From Astrobacterium formosum (GTDB taxonomy: Bacteria > Pseudomonadota > Alphaproteobacteria > Rhizobiales > Xanthobacteraceae), in the NCBI GenBank assembly GCA_030848545.1, contig JAVDCA010000028.1:24262-88261 (forward strand): a stretch of 64,000 nucleotides of DNA, in the 5' to 3' direction. The first letter of the stretch is position 1. Each line of letters opens with the position of its first letter. This document shows positions 1 through 8,705 of the stretch, in pieces. Position numbers and translations under genes: made by a program. The notes under the pieces are model-generated. The model saw only the letters and a list, made by a program, of their open reading frames with translations. It was not told the DNA's origin and ran no database searches.

Positions 1-151
1 GTTCGGCGGCGGCCTTGCGGACGCGGGCGATCGTCTCTGCCGAAGCCTTGTTGGCGACGCCGTTGATGACACGTGACACCGTCGCGATCGACACCCCGGC
101 GCGGGCGGCCACCGCCTTGATGGAAACCGGCAGGCTGTCCTTGGCAATCAT
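1..151 (-). CDS. LacI-family regulator, N-terminal part only
   Basis: Only the first 50 codons lie in the window; the gene continues past base 1. They encode a LacI-type helix-turn-helix: residues 10-30 read SIKAVAARAGVSIATVSRVI, followed by the hinge-side NGVANKAS. The effector domain is outside, so the ligand cannot be read. The gene diverges from the sugar ABC importer at 266, with an 18-bp palindrome between them, which suggests it represses that importer and itself. The ATG at 151 is the only sensible start. Confidence 0.9.
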   Translation of the reverse strand, partial: MIAKDSLPVSIKAVAARAGVSIATVSRVINGVANKASAETIARVRKAAAE

Positions 152-190
152 TCGGCTTGATCCTGGCAACGGCGGTGGTAGCATCCCTCC

Positions 191-208
191 AGGGAAAACG
201 TTTTCCCT
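191..208. promoter_or_regulatory. LacI-type operator
   Basis: AGGGAAAACGTTTTCCCT is a perfect 18-bp palindrome with the central CG typical of LacI-family operators. It lies 39 bases upstream of the lacI-type start and 57 bases upstream of the binding-protein start, so one site could control both directions. A partial repeat of the right half (TTTTCCCTC) follows immediately at 210-219. Confidence 0.75.
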
Positions 209-265
209 CATTTTCCCTCGCATTGCAAGCGCCCGCCTCCGGCGGGCCCAGCCCGGGAGCAGTCA

Positions 266-1546
266 ATGGGGAACCTACGCAACCTGCTCGCAGCCGCCGC
301 AGTCCTCGCCGCGACGCTGCCGGCCACAGCCCAGCAACTCACCGTCTGGCACGATCTCGGCGACAACGGCATCAAGTGGTTCGAAGCCCTGTCGGCGGAA
401 TTCGCCAAGCAGAAGGCCGGCGCGACGGTGCGTTCACAGAGTTTTCCGACCGACCAGTGGTTCGGTCGGGTGATCAGCGCGATCAACACCAACACCGCGC
501 CCGACCTGATCTTCAACAATTACGAGCGCGTCATTCGCATCCAGGACCAGACCGGCAAGGTCGTGGACTTGAAGTCGTTGATGGACAAGGTGCCCGACAA
601 GGGCTTCCTGTCCGAGGACGACATGCGCGTCGCCACCTACAAGGGCCGGCAGATCATCATCCCGATCCAGCGCGTCCAGATGGCGTTCGGCGTGCGCAAG
701 AGCTGGCTGGACAAGAACGGCGGCAAGTTTCCCGACACCTGGGAAGACGTGAAGAAACTTGCGGTCGCGTTCCGCGACAACGATCCCGACGCCAACGGCA
801 AGGCCGACACGTTCGGACTGGCGCTCGAAGCCGCCAAGCCGCGCGACCTGATCCACATCCTCGACCTGTTCATGTTCGGATCTGGACTGCGGCACACCCT
901 CGTCGATCCCGACGGCAAGATCACCGTCGATGAGCCCGCCCACGCCCAGGTCCTGGAGGAGTTCCTGAAGACCTACACGTCCTACCGTTTCGTCGCACCC
1001 GACACCATCAACCACTCCTTCGCGGAGATGTACCAGGTGATCGAAGGCGGACGCGCCGGCATGTTCAGGGTCGGCGACTGGAACGTGAAGAAGTGGGACG
1101 GCGCCAATGTGCTGGGCGGCGATTTCGTCTCCGGTCCATGGCCGAAATTCGCTCCCGATCGCCAGAACGCGGTGGTGATCGCCGGCATGCGCGGTGTCGC
1201 CATTCCGGAGAACTCGCCCAACAAGGCGCTGGCCCAGGAATTCGCCGCTTTCATGCTGTCGAAGGCCGCCCAGCAGGCGTCGTTGGAGAATATCGGCGCC
1301 GGCGTGCGCAAGGACCTCAACGTCTCGAAATTGTCGCCTCGGGCGCAGTTCTTCGCCAAAGCCGAAGGGCGCCTCGTCGCCTACGACTTCCCGGAATCGG
1401 TTCACGCCTTCTATCCTGAACTGGAAGCCGCCTACCACCGCAAGCTGATGTCCGGCATCGCCAACCCGCCGGCGGACTGGAAACCCTTCATCGCCGAGAC
1501 CGCCAAGGAGATGCGCGATCTCGCCGCCAAACTCTCCAAGAAGTGA
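266..1546 (+). CDS. Sugar ABC transporter substrate-binding protein (family 1)
   Basis: This 426-residue periplasmic solute-binding protein resembles the MalE/UgpB class. The N-terminus is a standard Sec signal peptide ending near ATAQ (residues 20-23), and the mature chain begins QLTVWHDLGDNG, typical of family 1. The body shows the usual Glu/Trp-rich features (RVGDWNVKKWDG near residue 270). A GGAG-like site precedes the ATG. It is first in an operon with two permeases and lies opposite a LacI regulator, so the ligand is probably a sugar or oligosaccharide; which one is not visible. Confidence 0.9.
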   Translation: MGNLRNLLAAAAVLAATLPATAQQLTVWHDLGDNGIKWFEALSAEFAKQKAGATVRSQSFPTDQWFGRVISAINTNTAPDLIFNNYERVIRIQDQTGKVVDLKSLMDKVPDKGFLSEDDMRVATYKGRQIIIPIQRVQMAFGVRKSWLDKNGGKFPDTWEDVKKLAVAFRDNDPDANGKADTFGLALEAAKPRDLIHILDLFMFGSGLRHTLVDPDGKITVDEPAHAQVLEEFLKTYTSYRFVAPDTINHSFAEMYQVIEGGRAGMFRVGDWNVKKWDGANVLGGDFVSGPWPKFAPDRQNAVVIAGMRGVAIPENSPNKALAQEFAAFMLSKAAQQASLENIGAGVRKDLNVSKLSPRAQFFAKAEGRLVAYDFPESVHAFYPELEAAYHRKLMSGIANPPADWKPFIAETAKEMRDLAAKLSKK

Positions 1547-1627
1547 ACAGGTGAACGGGCGCGGCGATCGCAAGGCGATTGTCGCGCCGGCGACCGTCAT
1601 CACCGAGTTGAGCCGCAGCCGAACATC

Positions 1628-2518
1628 ATGACGGCCGTCATCCACATCATCGCACGCGAGCGGGTATTCTACCTGTTCGTGCTGCCGTTCGCGGCGTTGA
1701 CGATCCTGTTCGGCGTCTGGCCGATCCTGTTGTCGGTTCAAGTCTCATTGACCGCGTCGGCCTCGGCGCTCGGCGCCAGCCCGAAATACATCGGGCTCGC
1801 CAACTACGTGGCGGTGCTGGCCGACCCACTATTCGTCGCCTCCCTGTGGCGCACTCTCGCCTATACGGTCCTGTCGGTCGCCGCCAACTTGGCCTTCGCG
1901 CTCGCTTTCGCGACACTGCTCGATTCTTCGTTGATCAGGCGCGGCAACCTGTTCTTTCGCCTCGCTTTGTTCCTGCCGGTGATCACTCCGGATGTGGCCG
2001 GCTACGTGGTCTGGCGCTGGCTCTACGACCGTTCGTTCGGGGCGATCAACGCCGCCCTGACGTCGATCGGGCTGCCGGCGTTCGGCGGTCTGTCGAGCCC
2101 CGACACCGCCATGGCGGCGCTGCTGATCGCCGAGCTCTGGCATCATGCCGGGTTCTACATGATCATCTTCTTCGCCAATCTCGCCATTCGCGACCGCTCC
2201 CTGGAGGAGGCCGCCCATATCGACGGCGCCACCACCTGGCAACGCTGGCGCTATGTGGTGCTGCCGCAATTGCGGCCGGCACTCGTCATCAACACCGTCT
2301 ACGCCATGATCCAGTTCCTCAAGACGTTCACGGTGATCGTCGTGATGACCAAGGGCGGTCCCGGCGACCGCACCAATTTCGTCAGCTACTACGCTTATCA
2401 GCTGTTCGATCAGGCCCGCTACGGCGAGGCGACCGCCATGGCGACCATCCTGTTCGCCATCGTGATCGTGCTGTCGCTGACCGCCTACAAGCTCGGGGAC
2501 CGGGAGCCCGGCCGATGA
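1628..2518 (+). CDS. Sugar ABC transporter permease (MalF/UgpA type)
   Basis: This 296-residue inner-membrane protein has about six hydrophobic segments. The EAA loop that docks the ATPase is visible near residues 195-220 (EEAAHIDGATTWQRW, then VVLPQLRP). It pairs with the permease that overlaps it by four bases (ATGA) at 2515. The 81-base gap after the binding-protein gene holds nothing obvious. Confidence 0.9.
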   Translation: MTAVIHIIARERVFYLFVLPFAALTILFGVWPILLSVQVSLTASASALGASPKYIGLANYVAVLADPLFVASLWRTLAYTVLSVAANLAFALAFATLLDSSLIRRGNLFFRLALFLPVITPDVAGYVVWRWLYDRSFGAINAALTSIGLPAFGGLSSPDTAMAALLIAELWHHAGFYMIIFFANLAIRDRSLEEAAHIDGATTWQRWRYVVLPQLRPALVINTVYAMIQFLKTFTVIVVMTKGGPGDRTNFVSYYAYQLFDQARYGEATAMATILFAIVIVLSLTAYKLGDREPGR

Positions 2519-3357
2519 CCGCCAAGCCGACGAGCCGGTTCGCTCAGTTCGCCGCCTACGGGGTGGCGATCACCACCAGCCTTCTGTTTCTCTACCCCTA
2601 CTGGTGGATGCTGGTGAGCGCCTTCCGGTCGACCCGCGAGATCCTGTCGGCGCCGCTGCGGCTGCTGCCGGAGACGCTCGACTTTTCCATCTTCACCGAG
2701 ATCGGCCGCATCGGCGGTGTCGATCTGTCCACCTATGTGATCAACTCCATCGTGATCACCACGCTGTCGACCCTGGTCGGCGTGATCGTCACCGCGCTCG
2801 GGGCCTATGCGATGGTGCGAAGACCGAAGGCACCAGGGTTCACGTTTCTGCGCTACGGTTTCCTGGTCACCATCATGTATCCGTACATGCTGCTGGTCAT
2901 CCCGGTCTACATCGTCATGTACAAGCTCGGCCTGCTCGGCTCCTACGCGGGCATCATCCTGTTTCTGGCGCTCGGACCGATTCAGTTCTTCCTGTTCGAG
3001 CAGTTCTTCCGCGCCATCCCGTCGGAGGTGATCGAGGCGGCGATGATCGACGGCGCCAGCGAGTGGCAGGTGCTGACCCGCATCGTCCTGCCCATGGCGG
3101 CCCCCATCACCGCGACCGTGACGCTGATCACCTTCCTGCTCAACTGGTCGCAGTGGTTCCCGATCCTGATCATCTCCCGGTCGCCCGACACCTACACGCT
3201 GCCGGTGGCGCTCCTGTCCATGAACAGCGAGCTGGGATCGAATTTCCAGGGCATCATGGCGTTGGCCGTCATCACCACGCTGCCGGTGGCGATCCTGTTC
3301 CTGCTGGCGCAGAAGCGGGTGATGGAAGGCATGGCATCCGGCGCGGTGAAAGGATGA
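2515..3357 (+). CDS. Sugar ABC transporter permease (MalG/UgpE type)
   Basis: The second permease, 280 residues, starts at the ATG that overlaps the upstream stop. An open frame runs further upstream but belongs to no protein. Family features are the N-terminal YPYWWMLVSAFR stretch and the EAA loop IEAAMIDGASEWQVL with IVLPMAAP near residues 172-200. No ATPase gene follows, so the importer must use an ATPase encoded elsewhere or upstream of the LacI gene. Confidence 0.9.
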   Translation: MTAKPTSRFAQFAAYGVAITTSLLFLYPYWWMLVSAFRSTREILSAPLRLLPETLDFSIFTEIGRIGGVDLSTYVINSIVITTLSTLVGVIVTALGAYAMVRRPKAPGFTFLRYGFLVTIMYPYMLLVIPVYIVMYKLGLLGSYAGIILFLALGPIQFFLFEQFFRAIPSEVIEAAMIDGASEWQVLTRIVLPMAAPITATVTLITFLLNWSQWFPILIISRSPDTYTLPVALLSMNSELGSNFQGIMALAVITTLPVAILFLLAQKRVMEGMASGAVKG

Positions 3358-3358
3358 G

Positions 3359-4543
3359 ATGGCCTTGAATGTGATCGAGCAATCCACTTCCCTGATCGAA
3401 GCCATCGAAACCGCTCGCCGCCGCAGCATCGCCTGGCTGAACAGCATGCAGGTCGCCGGCAGGCCACGCGGCGTGATGCGCATCAGCGGCCATCACGATG
3501 CGACCCGATGGCCCGACATGCTCCTGCCCGGCACATATAACGGGCTTCTGTGCCGTCACCTGATCGAAGGGCTCGACGACTTCTCCGGACCCGAACAGTC
3601 CGATCTCGTGCGCTGGCTGGAAGGCTTCCGGGTCGCCGACGGCCGCTTCCGCATGGGCGCCATGAAGGACGACGAGGTCTTCAAGAAGCCCGACAAGGCG
3701 GAGACCTGGCGCTATATCGACTTTCACGTCACCAATTATACGCTCGGCGCCATCGAGGCACTCGACCCCGGGCGCCGACCGGTGCTGGATTTCGCGCTGC
3801 CCTATCTCGACGAGCGCACGCTCGGGCATTGGCTCAGCATTCGCGACCTGCGCGACCCATGGCAGGAGGGCAACAACATCGTCAATCTGGCGAGTTTCCT
3901 GCTGCTCTTGCGCCGCCACGGCGAAGGGAAGCGGAGCGGCGACGACCTCGCCGCGGCTGTCGACGGCGCGCTGGCCCGTCTCTTCGAGTGGCACGAACGC
4001 CTGCAGGAGCCGGCGACGGGGTTCTGGGGTGTCGGTCAACTGTCGGACGCGATGCGGCTCAAGGATGCCTTTGCGGGCTCCATGCACAACTTCCACATCT
4101 GGTACGAAGCCGACCGGCCGCTACCCTATCATGAACGCGCCATCGACTACTGCTTGTCGCTGCCCCCAAAAGTCGACAGCGCCTGCATCGACGTCGATGC
4201 GGTCGACCTCTTCGCCCACGCCTGGCGTCTCCTCGATTACCGACGTTGCGACATCGAGGCCTGGTTGACGGCGCTGCTGCCGGCGCTGCTCGCCGATCAG
4301 AACCTCGATGGCGGGTTTTGCGACGTGCGCGAGGGGGTACGGCGGCAGGACGGATGGGTGGGCGGCTACGGGGAGCCGCAAGGGCTGTCCAACACCTTCG
4401 CGACCTGGTTTCGCTGGATCGCAATCGCGATGATTGCCGACATTCTGTTTCCCGACCAGTGGCGCTGGCGGTTTCGCCGCATGATCGGCATCGGGTACCG
4501 CATGCCGCAGCTGGCAGGGCTGGTCCGCCGCTCGGCGCTTTGA
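3359..4543 (+). CDS. Unrecognised protein with a terpenoid-cyclase-like QNxDGGF motif
   Basis: This 394-residue soluble protein has no signal peptide. It starts one base after the permease stop, so it is translated with the ABC importer. I do not recognise a family. It is rich in aromatic residues and helical segments and contains QNLDGGF near residues 313-319, which resembles the QW repeat of alpha/alpha-toroid proteins (prenyltransferases, squalene cyclases). GNNIVNLASFLLLL and MHNFHIWYEAD could be further toroid helices. The position suggests work on the imported carbohydrate or its lipid-linked form, but this is only inference. Confidence 0.65.
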   Translation: MALNVIEQSTSLIEAIETARRRSIAWLNSMQVAGRPRGVMRISGHHDATRWPDMLLPGTYNGLLCRHLIEGLDDFSGPEQSDLVRWLEGFRVADGRFRMGAMKDDEVFKKPDKAETWRYIDFHVTNYTLGAIEALDPGRRPVLDFALPYLDERTLGHWLSIRDLRDPWQEGNNIVNLASFLLLLRRHGEGKRSGDDLAAAVDGALARLFEWHERLQEPATGFWGVGQLSDAMRLKDAFAGSMHNFHIWYEADRPLPYHERAIDYCLSLPPKVDSACIDVDAVDLFAHAWRLLDYRRCDIEAWLTALLPALLADQNLDGGFCDVREGVRRQDGWVGGYGEPQGLSNTFATWFRWIAIAMIADILFPDQWRWRFRRMIGIGYRMPQLAGLVRRSAL

Positions 4544-4754
4544 CCCCGACCTGACGAGGGTCTCCCCAAGCCATCACCAGCTTTGCTTCAGACAGGGTGC
4601 CAGCCTTTATTCAACGCATGAAGAACCGCCTGTGTTCCGCGGGCGTGCTTCGCATCGCCACCTTCTGCCTTTCATGGTCTCCGGACGCCACCAGCGACGC
4701 TGACTGGAACATTCAGGCGCAGCTGTTGTTGGGCGTGTACAAACGGAGGCAATC
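4544..4754. other. Intergenic region before the stress cluster
   Basis: These 211 bases separate the sugar-import operon from the DUF3618/holin cluster. The only signals I find are a weak five-base stem (GACCC/GGGTC near 4545-4565), an EcfG-like promoter at 4706-4730 and a clear ribosome site (GGAGG at 4745-4749) for the next gene. Confidence 0.6.
4706..4730 (+). promoter_or_regulatory. Candidate EcfG (general stress) promoter
   Basis: GGAAC at 4706-4710 is followed after 16 bases by TGTT at 4727-4730. The alphaproteobacterial EcfG consensus is GGAAC-N16/17-CGTT, so eight of nine bases match. It lies 25 bases before the first codon of the stress cluster, giving a very short leader. This is inference from a single site. 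Confidence 0.4.
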
Positions 4755-5360
4755 ATGCAGGACCAGAGTTCCGGGGGCGCGCCGTCCTCGTCACGGCACC
4801 AAGACACACTGGGCGGTAACATCGCGGGCGCGGCCAGGGAAGCTTACCAAAAGGCCGCCGACCTGAGCGGCGAAGCGGCCGAGCGCGGACGTGCGGCGGC
4901 CGCCGAGGGCGCACGCATGGCCAAGTCCCAGATGAAAGGTGTGCTCGACCGGCAGGTGGGCGTGGCGGCGTCGGTGGTGGGCGACGTCGCTCGCTCGTTC
5001 CACGTCGCCGCTGACGACCTCGAACGCAATGCGCCATTCGCCGGCGACCTCATGCACGGTCTTGCAGATCGGATGTCGGGCTATGCGGAGGACCTCCAGG
5101 CGCAGAACACCGATGACCTCTTACGTACCGCCAGCGATTTCACCCGCCGGCAGCCAGCCATGGTCTTCGGTCTCGCCGCCCTGGCCGGCTTTCTCATGTT
5201 CCGGGCCATCAAACACACCCCGTCCTCGGTGCAGGCGCCTTCGATCCAGCCGTCGCAGAACGATTTTTCCGAGGATGACGAAGAAGAAGACAACGACTCC
5301 GGCGCCGCCGTGAGCGCCCCACCGCGCCGGCGCAGAAGGAAACGCGTCGATGACGTCTGA
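4755..5360 (+). CDS. Stress-cluster membrane protein, amphipathic helix type
   Basis: This 201-residue protein has a long Ala/Gly/Glu/Arg helical N-terminal half with LEA- or apolipoprotein-like composition (EAAERGRAAAAEGARMAK). One transmembrane segment follows near residues 135-153 (MVFGLAALAGFLMF). The C-terminal tail is strongly charged, first acidic (EDDEEEDND), then basic (RRRRRK). It has an excellent GGAGG site. It is the first of four linked genes whose products look like envelope or nutrient-stress proteins common in Hyphomicrobiales. No biochemical role can be assigned. Confidence 0.8.
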   Translation: MQDQSSGGAPSSSRHQDTLGGNIAGAAREAYQKAADLSGEAAERGRAAAAEGARMAKSQMKGVLDRQVGVAASVVGDVARSFHVAADDLERNAPFAGDLMHGLADRMSGYAEDLQAQNTDDLLRTASDFTRRQPAMVFGLAALAGFLMFRAIKHTPSSVQAPSIQPSQNDFSEDDEEEDNDSGAAVSAPPRRRRRKRVDDV

Positions 5361-5745
5361 CCACCTCAAGAATGCGGCCCTGCCGCGGGCGCTCTCGGAC
5401 GCCCTGGCCGATGTCGCCGACCTCATCCAGAAGGAACTCCGGCTTGCCCGCGCCGAACTGTCGAAGCAGTTCGTCACCAAGCTGCAGGGTGGCGCCTGGA
5501 TGGCGGTTGCCGGCGTGCTCGGCCTCGTCGCCCTCTTGCTCCTGGTGTTGGCGCTCGTCCATGGCATCGCCAGCTTCGGAATCGCCCTCCACTGGTCCTA
5601 CCTGATCGTCGCGGCCGTGGTCGCGCTCGGCGCAGGGCTGGCCTTCTTCAGGGGTCGCTCCGACATGCGTGAGTCTCTCACGCCCGAGCGTTCCATCCGT
5701 AGCCTCAAGAACGACATCTCCGCAGCCAAGGAGCACCTGGCATGA
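5350..5745 (+). CDS. Holin-superfamily (YqjE/DUF1469-like) membrane protein
   Basis: This 131-residue protein overlaps the previous gene by 11 bases. The N-terminal amphipathic helix (SDALADVADLIQKELRLARAEL) is followed by two adjacent transmembrane helices at about residues 50-98 and a charged tail, the layout of the phage-holin-III/DUF1469 family. These chromosomal members are not lysis genes; they occur with DUF3618 proteins and probably act at the inner membrane under stress. Confidence 0.8.
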   Translation: MTSDHLKNAALPRALSDALADVADLIQKELRLARAELSKQFVTKLQGGAWMAVAGVLGLVALLLLVLALVHGIASFGIALHWSYLIVAAVVALGAGLAFFRGRSDMRESLTPERSIRSLKNDISAAKEHLA

Positions 5746-6476
5746 AGTCCCGCACTCGTAGGCGTAATAGAGACACGGGCAGCGCGCTGTTCGCCGCCGC
5801 CCGCACCAATCCGGAAGGCCTGCTGCTCCTGGCGGCCGGAGCCGCGCTCCTGCTCCGTGGCGGAATTTCGCTTCCCTCACCGCGTGGGCGCGGCGGCCGT
5901 GGGGCGCAGGACGGCACTTTATCGACACGGCGCTGGGTCGATACCGATCGCGTGACGGAGACCATGGAAGGGGCACGCGACTACGTCTCCGACCTGGGAA
6001 GCCAGGTGGCCGACGGTGCGGCTTCGTACGCTTCCTCGGCAAGCCGCTACGCGGGCGAGATGGGACACACGGCTGCGCTTCGCTCCGAGCAGCTCTACGA
6101 AGACACGACATCCACGCTGAGCGAAACCGGGGAGCGCATCCTGCGCGATCAACCACTCGTCGTCGCGCTCGCCGGCCTCGCCGCCGGCGCAGCACTCGCC
6201 GCCGCCTTTCCGCGCACCGAATTGGAGGCGCGGACGCTCGGCCCGGGAGGCGAGCGGGTGGCGGAGTTCGCAGCCGAATCCGCGAAGGAATTGAAGCAGG
6301 CGGGCGTCGCGGCAGGCGAGCGACTGAAGAGCGCGGCCGATCAGCGCGGCCTCAACCCCGACGGGATGAAGGATCTGGCGCGCGAAGCCGCCGATGCCTT
6401 CGCGGGTTCGCTGTCTGGCAACAAGACCTCCGGACGGCCGAATGCCGAACCTTCGAACAAGGAGCGCCCGGCTTGA
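5742..6476 (+). CDS. Stress-cluster protein, nutrient-deprivation-induced type
   Basis: This 244-residue product starts in an ATGA overlap with the holin-like gene. It has a short hydrophobic segment near residues 22-36 (GLLLLAAGAALLL) and another near 135-152 (PLVVALAGLAAGAALAAAF), separated by an Ala/Ser/Glu-rich amphipathic helix with the EETLR-like spacing of DUF3618-associated proteins. The remainder is soluble and Ala/Glu/Lys-rich. Its function is unknown; the context groups it with membrane-stress proteins. Confidence 0.75.
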   Translation: MKSRTRRRNRDTGSALFAAARTNPEGLLLLAAGAALLLRGGISLPSPRGRGGRGAQDGTLSTRRWVDTDRVTETMEGARDYVSDLGSQVADGAASYASSASRYAGEMGHTAALRSEQLYEDTTSTLSETGERILRDQPLVVALAGLAAGAALAAAFPRTELEARTLGPGGERVAEFAAESAKELKQAGVAAGERLKSAADQRGLNPDGMKDLAREAADAFAGSLSGNKTSGRPNAEPSNKERPA

Positions 6477-6540
6477 CCGGGTGCTCTTCAAGTCCACATC
6501 GCCCGGCATGCTGCCGGGCAGCCTTTGCGAGGAGACTGCG

Positions 6541-7536
6541 ATGATCGAGCCGTCACTTCAGGAGCTCGAGAACGATGTGGAAGCCACACGAGCCCGACTG
6601 ACACGCAATCTGCGTACTCTGCGCTCGCCCACGGCGCGCGAGGAATTCACCGATGCGCTCAAGCACGAAGCGCTGGCGGTGACGGACGGCATGGTCGATC
6701 GCACGCGCAGCGCAGCGCAGACCCAGGCCGCCCGATGGATCGACGACATCAAGGCCCGTGCCGCCGACAATCCGTTCGCGGTCCTGGCGATCGCCGCCGG
6801 TATCGGCTGGCGCCTGATGCGCGATCCGCCCATTGCCACCGCGCTGGTCGGAGCGGGCCTGTTCAGTCTCTGGCGCAGCGGCACTCCCACCAACGGCGGA
6901 TTGAGCGATGGGGAGTATGTCGATCGGGCCGTCAAGAATCTCAAGCAGACGTCGCGCGCGGTCGCCGCACAGGTGAGCGAGCGCGCCGGCGACGCTGCGG
7001 CAAATGCTAGCGACACGCTAAAGGACTGGAGTGGCGAGGTCGCCTCCGCGGTACGTCAGACCGGCGCCAAGGCGGTCGATACGGCAGTGGCGGGAGCAGC
7101 CGACGCCTCCGATCGTGTGGATACGGCCTTGCAGGCGTCGCAGGCGACCGCCGTCCAGGCAGTGAATCGCGTCGGCCAAACGGCGTCCGATATGCAATCG
7201 GCGGTCAAGGAAGGATCGGTCCGGCTCGTCGACGAGATGTCGAACGGAGCCGGCGAGACTGTGGCACGTCTTGGGGGCGCCGCCACAGGGCAGAGCACGG
7301 AGGCGGCCGCCCTCGCACATTCCGAGGATGCCGCCCCCCGCTCTGGATTCCGGCATCCGGAAGAATTCCCCGCCGCATCCACTCGGTGGACCGACGGGGC
7401 AGCATCCGTGGACCACACCGCGACCCGATCCGATACCTTCAACCAGGTCCTGCTTGGAGCCGCCGGGGTTGCCGTCGCAGCCGCGCTGGGCGTCGCCCTC
7501 CAGCGCCGGCTGTCCGAACTCGAAACGTCGGACTGA
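6541..7536 (+). CDS. DUF3618 domain protein with LEA-like repeats
   Basis: This 331-residue protein starts at the ATG preceded by GGAG at 6530-6533; the longer upstream frame is not used. Residues 1-30 (QELENDVEATRARLTRNLRTL) are a DUF3618 signature. Hydrophobic stretches lie near 78-112, then about 170 residues of Ala/Ser/Asp/Val-rich amphipathic repeats (AVDTAVAGAADASDRVDTAL), and a last transmembrane helix near 303-322. The repeat section resembles LEA or apolipoprotein helices that lie on membranes. It is the last gene of the four-gene cluster, 64 bases after its neighbour. Confidence 0.8.
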   Translation: MIEPSLQELENDVEATRARLTRNLRTLRSPTAREEFTDALKHEALAVTDGMVDRTRSAAQTQAARWIDDIKARAADNPFAVLAIAAGIGWRLMRDPPIATALVGAGLFSLWRSGTPTNGGLSDGEYVDRAVKNLKQTSRAVAAQVSERAGDAAANASDTLKDWSGEVASAVRQTGAKAVDTAVAGAADASDRVDTALQASQATAVQAVNRVGQTASDMQSAVKEGSVRLVDEMSNGAGETVARLGGAATGQSTEAAALAHSEDAAPRSGFRHPEEFPAASTRWTDGAASVDHTATRSDTFNQVLLGAAGVAVAAALGVALQRRLSELETSD

Positions 7537-7593
7537 CGCGTCCCGGAAATCCGATTCGCCATATGGGGCGATGGGGGGCGTGGCACACCGAGC

Positions 7594-8655
7594 TCATCGG
7601 GCAGAAGGCAGCGCGCCTTCCAGCCCCAGTTCCCCGGCGATCCTCTTCAGTTCGGCGAGCGTGTCGTGGGGGAGCAGCAGCCCTTCGCGGCGGTTGCGTT
7701 CTTCGGTTCGCGCCTCGATCTCGCCCGGGTAGTGCACCTCCGCGACGTCTTTGGCCAGCGGAACAGACTTCAACTCGGCGACGTAATCCTCCATGCGGGT
7801 ATTGAACTCCTCGACCGGTAGAAAGGCCGCGATGTCGAGGGCGATCACCAGATGACCGCAATTGCTTTTTTCCGCAGTCTTGTAGGGGCTGTGGACTTGC
7901 GACAGGAACCCGCTTCCCGTCAGCACCCCCGACAGGATGTCCATGGCGGCGGCGATCGCATAGCCCTTGTGCCCGGCCATGGGAAGAATAATGCCGTCGA
8001 TGGCGGCCTGCGGATCGGTCGTCGGTTCGCCTGCGGCATTCAGGGCCCAGCCGGGTGGAATCGGTTGATGGTTTTGTCGTGCCAGATAGATCTTCCCCCG
8101 CGCCACGCCCGTATTCGCCATGTCCATCGCAAAGGCCGGATGCCGCCCGGCCGGAACGGCGACCGACCAGGGATTGGTGCCGACGATCTTCTTGCGTCCG
8201 CCCCACGGCGCCATGGCGGGCCCGCCATTGGTGCTGAGCTGCATCACGCAGCCCTCCCGGGCGCCCGCCAGCGTATAGTACATGCAGGTCCCGAAATGAT
8301 TGGAATTGCGCACGCCGACCGCCGCGATCCCGTGCGCCTTCGCGCGCTTGACGGCTTCACGGGTCGCCTGCATCGCCAGCACCTGACCGACGCCGTCATG
8401 ACCGTCGATGACGGCGACGCCCCCCGCGTCGATGACCAATTCGGCCGCCGTCACCGCCTTCATGACGCCGTTGCGCACGCGGTCGAGATACCAGCCGAGC
8501 CGCAGGACGCCGTGCGACTGGTGGCCCCACAAATCGGCCTGCACGAGCGTATCCGCCACCAATCGGGCGTCGGCGTCCGGCATTCCGACTTTCGCGTAAA
8601 CGGCGCTCGCGAACTCGACAAGCGCGCGGGGATCGATTCGTCCTTGTGCAAACAT
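7594..8655 (-). CDS. Ldh2-family NAD(P)H-dependent malate/L-lactate/sulfolactate dehydrogenase
   Basis: This 353-residue protein belongs to the Ldh_2 (malate/L-sulfolactate/ureidoglycolate dehydrogenase) family, which reduces or oxidises 2-hydroxy acids with NAD(P). Family marks include GHQSHG (H45, H48), the catalytic-type RNSNHFG (H120), and TNPWSVAVP near 165. Its length is normal. It lies 50 bases downstream of aldose 1-epimerase on the same strand, so sugar-acid metabolism is likely, but the substrate cannot be read. AGAAGAAC precedes the ATG. Confidence 0.85.
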   Translation of the reverse strand: MFAQGRIDPRALVEFASAVYAKVGMPDADARLVADTLVQADLWGHQSHGVLRLGWYLDRVRNGVMKAVTAAELVIDAGGVAVIDGHDGVGQVLAMQATREAVKRAKAHGIAAVGVRNSNHFGTCMYYTLAGAREGCVMQLSTNGGPAMAPWGGRKKIVGTNPWSVAVPAGRHPAFAMDMANTGVARGKIYLARQNHQPIPPGWALNAAGEPTTDPQAAIDGIILPMAGHKGYAIAAAMDILSGVLTGSGFLSQVHSPYKTAEKSNCGHLVIALDIAAFLPVEEFNTRMEDYVAELKSVPLAKDVAEVHYPGEIEARTEERNRREGLLLPHDTLAELKRIAGELGLEGALPSAR

Positions 8656-8705
8656 GTTCTTCTAGCCTGACCCGAGATGAGAAGCCGGCGGAAAGACGAA
8701 ACCGG

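Noticed and set aside
434..1741. Long open frame opposite the sugar-binding-protein gene
   Set aside because: It has typical high-GC shadow composition (Arg/Gly/His/Val-rich, no domains) and covers a well-supported gene.
5350..5745. Prophage holin
   Set aside because: No phage gene is nearby; the cluster is a chromosomal stress-type set.
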